Assembly: GCA_023411375.1 (NCBI GenBank) | Contig: JAEYOW010000028.1 | Location: 1-60,302 of the forward strand | Length of the DNA: 60,302 nt | Source: Bacillota bacterium | GTDB taxonomy: Bacteria > Bacillota > Clostridia > Christensenellales > Aristaeellaceae | Direction of reading: 5' to 3' | Shown here: positions 58,027 to 60,302 of the stretch, piece after piece | Position numbering within the stretch: position 1 is the first letter of the stretch | How the letters are laid out: each line of letters begins with the position of its first letter | Translations under genes and position numbers: made by a program | Notes under the pieces: model-generated | Database searches by the model: none | Seen by the model: only the letters and a program-made list of their open reading frames with translations | Told to the model about the DNA's origin: nothing

Positions 58027-59253
58027 TCAGAAGGCTGAAATTCGTCGGCTGAGCGTCCTGATCAGGTCGTAGCCGTCCCAGGTAAGCGCGAAATCCATCG
58101 TGTGGCCTACGGGCGCGACATGGTCGATGCCACGCAACCCGTTGATCCGCACAAAGCTTCGCAGCTCGTCCGGTTCGAAGCCGATGTAGGAAAGCGTCTG
58201 GTATTTCCGCTTGACCACCGGCGCGAGCGCGTCCAGCGTTTCGTCCCCGTATTCCAGGAAAAAGCCGCCGGCGCAGCGGTACTCGTCCAGCCCATCGTGA
58301 AGCGCCGGGACCGAAACGCGCACAATCAGGTTATCCGGCATTGGTTCCACGCGTGCTCCGGGCAGCCCGATGGCCGCGCGAAAAGCGGCGGTCAGCTTAT
58401 CCACGGCAACGACAGGCTCAATTTCGTAGCGCGCCGACGCATACGCGTGCACCGCGCCCCAGAATCGCTCTTTGGCCTGCCGAAGCGCTTCTCCCCCGCC
58501 GACCCAGTAAACCAGCCTCGGCGAGGTGCAGGCATTCTGGTCGGTCAGGTATGTATCATTATAAAAGCCAAGCGCGGCTTGCGCAAGCTGTTTTTCCTCC
58601 ATGGCGTTTATTGCCTCCGCCCGCGTGCACAACAGGCTGTAACGGTCGGCAAACGTCACGTCGAAGCTTTGCGGAGGCAGCTCCGCCGCACGCACGCGGC
58701 GCACGGTCTCATCCCCGCCCCAGATCACGCGTATGTCGCACGCGGCGCTGAGCATCTCGGTAATATCCTGCCGCTCACGCGGGTAGACCACCACGTTCAC
58801 ATACGGGGAAAGCGCCTCGTAAGCGCCGGACAGCAGCGCGGCCATCGCGCGGCAGACAATGCGCGTCTGCGCGAAATCGCGGCTTGACGCCTTCACCACG
58901 TTCTGGTTGCCCGCCAGCAGCGCGGAAACCAGCGAATAGGCGAAGTTAATCGGCACGTTGCTGGGGGCGATATGAAAGGCGGTACCCCGTCCCATACGGT
59001 CCCAAAGCGCTCCTCCGTATTCGCCCTTCATCTGTTCAACGCTGGCGCGGCGGCAGAAAAAGGCAAACGTCGCCACGTCCGGGTACGCCCTGGCTACCCT
59101 GTCCGCAAGCAGCTTGCCGGACAATTCAGCTAAAAACGCGCAAACCCTTTCATCAAACGGCATGAGCGGAACTGCCGGCATTACGCGGATTTCCCCGGCA
59201 CGCTCGTGCAGGCCGGTACCGCAAAGTATTTCAAGCGTCTGGCTTTTGCTCAT
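58027..59253 (-). CDS. luxC: LuxC-like acyl-CoA/acyl-protein reductase
   Basis: Family of the fatty acid reductase that turns an activated acyl group into an aldehyde with NADPH. The 408-residue protein has AFFCRRASVEQMK, the cofactor-binding region PSNVPINFAYSLVSALLAGN, VIWGGDETV, and the catalytic cysteine in TDQNACTSPR (about residue 242). The end LRGIDHVAPVGHTMDFALTWDGYDLI is also typical of LuxC. The ATG at 59253 overlaps the stop of luxE by 23 bp, with GGGGG about 11 nt upstream. No luxA or luxB genes are seen, so bioluminescence is not implied. Confidence 0.93.
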   Translation of the reverse strand: MSKSQTLEILCGTGLHERAGEIRVMPAVPLMPFDERVCAFLAELSGKLLADRVARAYPDVATFAFFCRRASVEQMKGEYGGALWDRMGRGTAFHIAPSNVPINFAYSLVSALLAGNQNVVKASSRDFAQTRIVCRAMAALLSGAYEALSPYVNVVVYPRERQDITEMLSAACDIRVIWGGDETVRRVRAAELPPQSFDVTFADRYSLLCTRAEAINAMEEKQLAQAALGFYNDTYLTDQNACTSPRLVYWVGGGEALRQAKERFWGAVHAYASARYEIEPVVAVDKLTAAFRAAIGLPGARVEPMPDNLIVRVSVPALHDGLDEYRCAGGFFLEYGDETLDALAPVVKRKYQTLSYIGFEPDELRSFVRINGLRGIDHVAPVGHTMDFALTWDGYDLIRTLSRRISAF

Positions 59254-60302
59254 AGGTATCGCTGCACCCCCGCACCTCGGCGCGCTTGATGCGCCCCGCG
59301 ATCTCAAAATATTTGCCCTTACGCCCACAAGGACAGTCGTCCTCGCCCAATATCCTGCCCTCGTCCTCCGTCAGGAGGACATGTCCGGGGTAACTGCGCG
59401 CGATAACGCTGGATACCTGAATCAGCCCGTTCTCCCCCACATCCGCCTCTGTGAAATCCCGCGCGCGGCGAATCGTTACGTCCGACCATACGGGCGCGTG
59501 CAGATGGCCATGCCCGCACTCCATGTAGATGGTGCCCGTCTGCTCCACCATGCCATAGTAGTTATGCACGCGGTTGAGTCCGCAGGCATCGCGCAGCTCC
59601 TGCTTAAAGCGCTCGGTGGAGATATGTTGGTCAGCCAGCTTTTTCCATCCACCGCCATGCACGAGCACACCGCCGCTCAGATCCGGCCGGTATCCCGCCC
59701 GGCGCAGCTCCGCCAAAAAATGCTGCCAAATCATGAACGTAAAGCCGAACAGGAAAATTCCCTCGCCCCTGTGCTTATTGAGAAAGGCCTTTAAACCCTC
59801 CACATCCAGCCGCATGTTTTCATCCAGCGCGTAAATTTTGTCGCGCGCGAAAATGCTGAAGCCAAGGATACCCGCCCCACGCGCTGAAAACATCGCGCGA
59901 TTTTTGATAATGGCGCTGGTGTCCAGAATAATCATCGGCAGGCGCTGCTTGCCCAGAAAATCCCCCATGATTTTGGACAGCACCTTGCTTTGAAGCGCGC
60001 TTGTCTCACGGTCCAGAAAGATTTTGCTCACCTGTTGGCCCGTGGTGCCGCTGGAGGTCATTGTTTTATGCAAGCTTTCCTCCGGCACGCTTTTCAGCTC
60101 GTATTCCTTAAAAAGCCGTACCGGAAGAAAGGGCAATTCCTCAAAGCCCTGAACCCTGTCCGGGTCGGCGCCATACGCGGTAAGCATCGCCGCGTACTCC
60201 GGGCAACCCGCCGCGTGTTGTTTTGTCAGCTCCGCCAGCTCACGGGTGAGAAGCGCGCGCGTCGGCGCGCCCGCCAACCCATAATGCGCAAGGGAGAGCC
60301 GC
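59231..60302 (-). CDS. luxE: LuxE-like acyl-protein synthetase (5' end outside the window)
   Basis: Adenylates a fatty acid and hands it to LuxC. The visible part is 357 codons; the frame is open to the window edge and the upstream residues (SLAHYGLAGAPTRALL) fit the PYGL-type opening of the family, so the true start lies beyond 60302 rather than at the TTG at 60277. Features: CPEYAAML, LPVRLFKEYEL, the TSSGTTGQ AMP loop, LGFSIFARD, HGGGWKKL, YYGMVEQTGTIY, and a C-terminal cysteine in RGCSDTYE that corresponds to the acyl-transfer cysteine of LuxE. It leads the operon luxE-luxC-GT2-GNAT. Confidence 0.92.
   Translation of the reverse strand, partial: RLSLAHYGLAGAPTRALLTRELAELTKQHAAGCPEYAAMLTAYGADPDRVQGFEELPFLPVRLFKEYELKSVPEESLHKTMTSSGTTGQQVSKIFLDRETSALQSKVLSKIMGDFLGKQRLPMIILDTSAIIKNRAMFSARGAGILGFSIFARDKIYALDENMRLDVEGLKAFLNKHRGEGIFLFGFTFMIWQHFLAELRRAGYRPDLSGGVLVHGGGWKKLADQHISTERFKQELRDACGLNRVHNYYGMVEQTGTIYMECGHGHLHAPVWSDVTIRRARDFTEADVGENGLIQVSSVIARSYPGHVLLTEDEGRILGEDDCPCGRKGKYFEIAGRIKRAEVRGCSDTYEQKPDA

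Noticed and set aside
56985..60302. Bioluminescence operon
   Set aside because: Only the fatty acid reductase genes luxE and luxC are seen; luciferase subunits are absent in the visible part, and the neighbours are a glycosyltransferase and an acetyltransferase.

Overview
The window looks like a chromosomal segment of a GC-rich anaerobic Firmicute of class Clostridia, perhaps a Christensenellales-like gut lineage; the exact family is an inference. The reasons are strong AGGAGG-type ribosome binding sites, Gram-positive style signal peptides and lipoboxes, an oxygen-independent HemZ, a two-subunit oxygen-sensitive fumarase, a bifunctional Rel enzyme, the AzlCD and LrgAB pairs, and many sigma-A type promoters with 16-18 bp spacers.

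Left part (1-12.7 kb, mostly housekeeping): secF and secD with a small membrane protein upstream (minus strand), then on the plus strand a metallophosphoesterase, class I fumarase alpha and beta, an amino-acid ABC importer preceded by an excellent ARG box, a small secreted protein, a cation diffusion facilitator, an LCP (LytR-CpsA-Psr) protein, an EamA transporter and an LrgA/LrgB pair.

Two paralogous alpha-glucan loci dominate the middle. Locus A (12.9-19.8 kb, plus) encodes a secreted protein made only of three CBM26-like starch-binding repeats, a lipoprotein maltodextrin-binding protein, two MalF/MalG-type permeases, a cytoplasmic GH13 neopullulanase-type enzyme and a LacI regulator. Locus B (34.2-40.4 kb) repeats binding protein, two permeases and GH13 on the minus strand, with its own divergent LacI gene. 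The operator palindromes differ: ACCGGT-type at A, AAAACGTTTT at B. The scheme is capture of starch fragments outside, import of malto-oligosaccharides, and hydrolysis inside.

Between them lie a lower-GC island next to tRNA-Arg(CCG) (19.9-22.1 kb: an unrecognised 417-aa helical protein, a 46-aa companion and a truncated TnpV fused to a secreted-protein tail), a LysA-type decarboxylase with an iron-sulfur protein, two GGDEF/EAL proteins with opposite degenerate halves, a radical SAM protein, Ogt, a degraded ArsR/DUF6199 patch, and an ABC-F protein whose second composite ATP site has lost all three key motifs.

Right part (40.6-60.3 kb, mostly minus strand): a Uup-like ABC-F protein, AzlCD, a four-gene XpaC-TelA-LemA-like-TPM operon, glycerol kinase overlapping hemZ, an MBL hydrolase, Dtd and Rel, then a structured intergenic repeat, and finally a LuxE-LuxC-glycosyltransferase-GNAT operon with no luciferase genes that runs off the window edge. 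The strongest leads are this lux-type cluster, the asymmetric ABC-F, the catalytic-domain-free triple CBM26 protein with its duplicated locus, and the tRNA-linked island.
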